Assembly: GCA_910585875.1 (NCBI GenBank)
Contig: CAJUIK010000088.1
Span: 1 to 6,606, forward strand
DNA: 6,606 nucleotides
Source of the DNA: an uncultured Eubacteriales bacterium
GTDB taxonomy: Bacteria; Bacillota; Clostridia; Oscillospirales; Butyricicoccaceae
Reading direction: 5' to 3'
Positions 5,845 to 6,606 of this stretch are shown here, piece after piece. The position numbers and the translations under genes were made by a program. The notes beneath the pieces were generated by a model. That model was not told where the DNA came from, did no database searches, and saw only the letters and a list, made by a program, of their open reading frames with translations. Numbering within the stretch: position 1 is the first letter of the stretch; each line of letters opens with the position of its first letter.

Positions 5845-5924
5845 CTCCCGCTTCGCGTCCAAAGGCGAACAGACGCCGTCTGCCGCAATCGGCGGCTTTT
5901 TGACGGGGAGCCAAAAATTCCGTC
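5845..5924 (-). promoter_or_regulatory. Structured 5' leader of the polymerase gene
   Basis: On the minus strand, consecutive hairpins fit one after another: GACGG with CCGTC (5920-5924 and 5902-5906); GCCGC with GCGGC (5892-5896 and 5882-5886, 5-nt loop); the palindrome CAGACGCCGTCTG (5870-5882); and TTCGC with GCGAA (5865-5869 and 5852-5856). CTCCC (5910-5906) can pair with GGGAG (5849-5845), enclosing the last three as a branched fold; this shares one base with the first hairpin. None is followed by a U run on this strand, so simple attenuation is not evident. Downstream, about 5769-5844 is AT-rich and largely unstructured. Confidence 0.4.
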
Positions 5925-5927
5925 TCT

Positions 5928-5956
5928 ATTTTACCATAAAAGCCGCGGGGTTACAA
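5928..5956 (-). promoter_or_regulatory. Promoter for the polymerase gene
   Basis: On the minus strand TTGTAA (5951-5956), 17 bp, then TAAAAT (5928-5933), with an extended TGG just before the -10. The predicted start near 5921 leaves a leader of about 150 nt. Confidence 0.65.
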
Positions 5957-6004
5957 CGTCAAAATTGTGAACGTCCTCTCCCTTTGAATTTTTATGGATT
6001 TGTC

Positions 6005-6033
6005 TTGAAGAACTGGAAAAGTTGCGATAAAAT
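6005..6033 (+). promoter_or_regulatory. Promoter for the SMI1/KNR4 gene
   Basis: TTGAAG (6005-6010), 17 bp, then TAAAAT (6028-6033). The predicted start near 6040 gives a short leader of about 25 nt. It diverges from the polymerase promoter, and the -10 regions of the two share the 10-mer TAAAATAGAG. Confidence 0.65.
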
Positions 6034-6052
6034 AGAGTAAATCCAATTTTTT

Positions 6053-6059
6053 AGGAGGG
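6053..6059 (+). promoter_or_regulatory. Ribosome binding site for a GTG start
   Basis: AGGAGGG lies six bases before a GTG at 6066-6068. No in-frame ATG follows until residue 23, so this site sets a GTG start. Confidence 0.8.
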
Positions 6060-6065
6060 TTTGGC

Positions 6066-6606
6066 GTGTTGAATCGGGAAGAAATCGCGAAAGTTTTAGA
6101 ACGAGTTCGGCAAATTGACCCGAAATGTCAGATGTTCGGCGCTTCCAACCATCGATATCGTCTGAATCCCCCGGCGGAAGCGGAGGTCGTCCGCCGCGCA
6201 GAGGCGGAATACGGCTTTTCGATGCCCGAAGACTATGTTCGATTCATTACGGAAATTGGCGACGGGGGAGCGGGGCCGGATTATGGAATCGGGTCGTTTC
6301 AGATGTTTTTGAAACCGAACAAAAACCATGGAGTCGAGCGCTTTCGGCAGTCCTGCCGCCTCAGTCTGGCCCGGCCCTTTGAGCCTCGGCCCATGGCGCC
6401 GGAAGAGGTGGAGGAATATTCGATTTGCACCAAAGAGGCGTATGACGAGAACCCGGAATCTTATTTTACGTTCTATGGCGGCGATCACGACGATTTGTGC
6501 GACACACAGGGCTTTTACACGCTGGGAACCCACGGCTGCCAATGGGATTTTGGTTTGATTACCGCCGGACCATACCGGGGACAAGTATTTGACACAGATA
6601 ACGAGG
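6066..6606 (+). CDS. SMI1/KNR4 (SUKH) family protein, 5' part
   Basis: From a GTG at 6066 the frame stays open to the right edge, giving 180 residues without a stop. After an N-terminal helix (LNREEIAKVLERVRQ) come the family marks: a helix AEAEVVRRAEAEYGF with MPEDYVRFITEIGDGGAGPDYGI (about 38-75), then GFYTLGTHGCQWDFGLITAG (149-168) and RGQVFDTDNE at the edge. This matches the SMI1/KNR4 or SUKH fold: LPxDY, the GDGGAGP turn, and the late GC-x-LV-x-G strand pair. Many bacterial SUKH proteins are immunity proteins that bind polymorphic toxins, but others stand alone, and no toxin gene is visible here. It is cytoplasmic, with no signal peptide, and has its own promoter. The C-terminus and any partner lie beyond the window. 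Confidence 0.85.
   Translation, partial: MLNREEIAKVLERVRQIDPKCQMFGASNHRYRLNPPAEAEVVRRAEAEYGFSMPEDYVRFITEIGDGGAGPDYGIGSFQMFLKPNKNHGVERFRQSCRLSLARPFEPRPMAPEEVEEYSICTKEAYDENPESYFTFYGGDHDDLCDTQGFYTLGTHGCQWDFGLITAGPYRGQVFDTDNE

Noticed and set aside
5769..5888. Forty-residue N-terminal extension of the polymerase-family protein
   Set aside because: No ribosome binding site at 5888; the extension is Arg-rich and covers leader hairpins, while the ATG at 5768 leads directly into the first membrane segment.
5882..5901. Plus-strand hairpin followed by TTTTT
   Set aside because: It resembles a terminator but has only a 5-bp stem and no plus-strand gene feeding it; it is better explained as part of the minus-strand leader structure.

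Overview
The window looks like a GC-rich chromosomal segment of an anaerobic Firmicute, probably a Clostridia/Oscillospiraceae-type gut bacterium. This is inferred from strong AGGAGG-type ribosome binding sites, AT-rich promoters set in GC-rich coding DNA, and a DUF1847 protein of a kind common in anaerobes. No insertion sequence, tRNA, rRNA or CRISPR array was seen.

Layout from left to right. (1) The 3' part of an unrecognised plus-strand gene ends in a strong hairpin terminator shared with a convergent minus-strand pair. (2) That pair, read right to left, is a Cys-rich DUF1847 protein followed by a membrane-anchored calcineurin-like metallophosphoesterase, 39 bp apart and probably one operon. 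Its upstream region (about 2294-2490) has an extended -10 promoter followed by a roughly 180-nt leader. The leader can fold into a branched structure closed by a perfect 10-bp helix and is the best candidate here for an undescribed regulatory element. (3) A patatin-like phospholipase gene diverges from it on the plus strand. (4) Facing it on the minus strand is a small PD-(D/E)XK nuclease-like protein. It lies just beyond a perfect 14-bp terminator of the next gene, an O-antigen ligase/polymerase-family membrane protein (minus strand). That gene also has a promoter and a structured leader of about 150 nt. (5) A divergent promoter on the plus strand drives a GTG-initiated SMI1/KNR4 (SUKH) family protein that runs off the right edge.

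The genes do not form one pathway. Envelope-related functions recur: a membrane-anchored phosphoesterase, a patatin lipase and a polysaccharide polymerase/ligase. Two genes, the nuclease-like protein and the SUKH protein, belong to families often found in accessory, toxin-immunity or defence settings. Two gene starts were moved inward from the longest reading frame because only the internal starts have ribosome binding sites.
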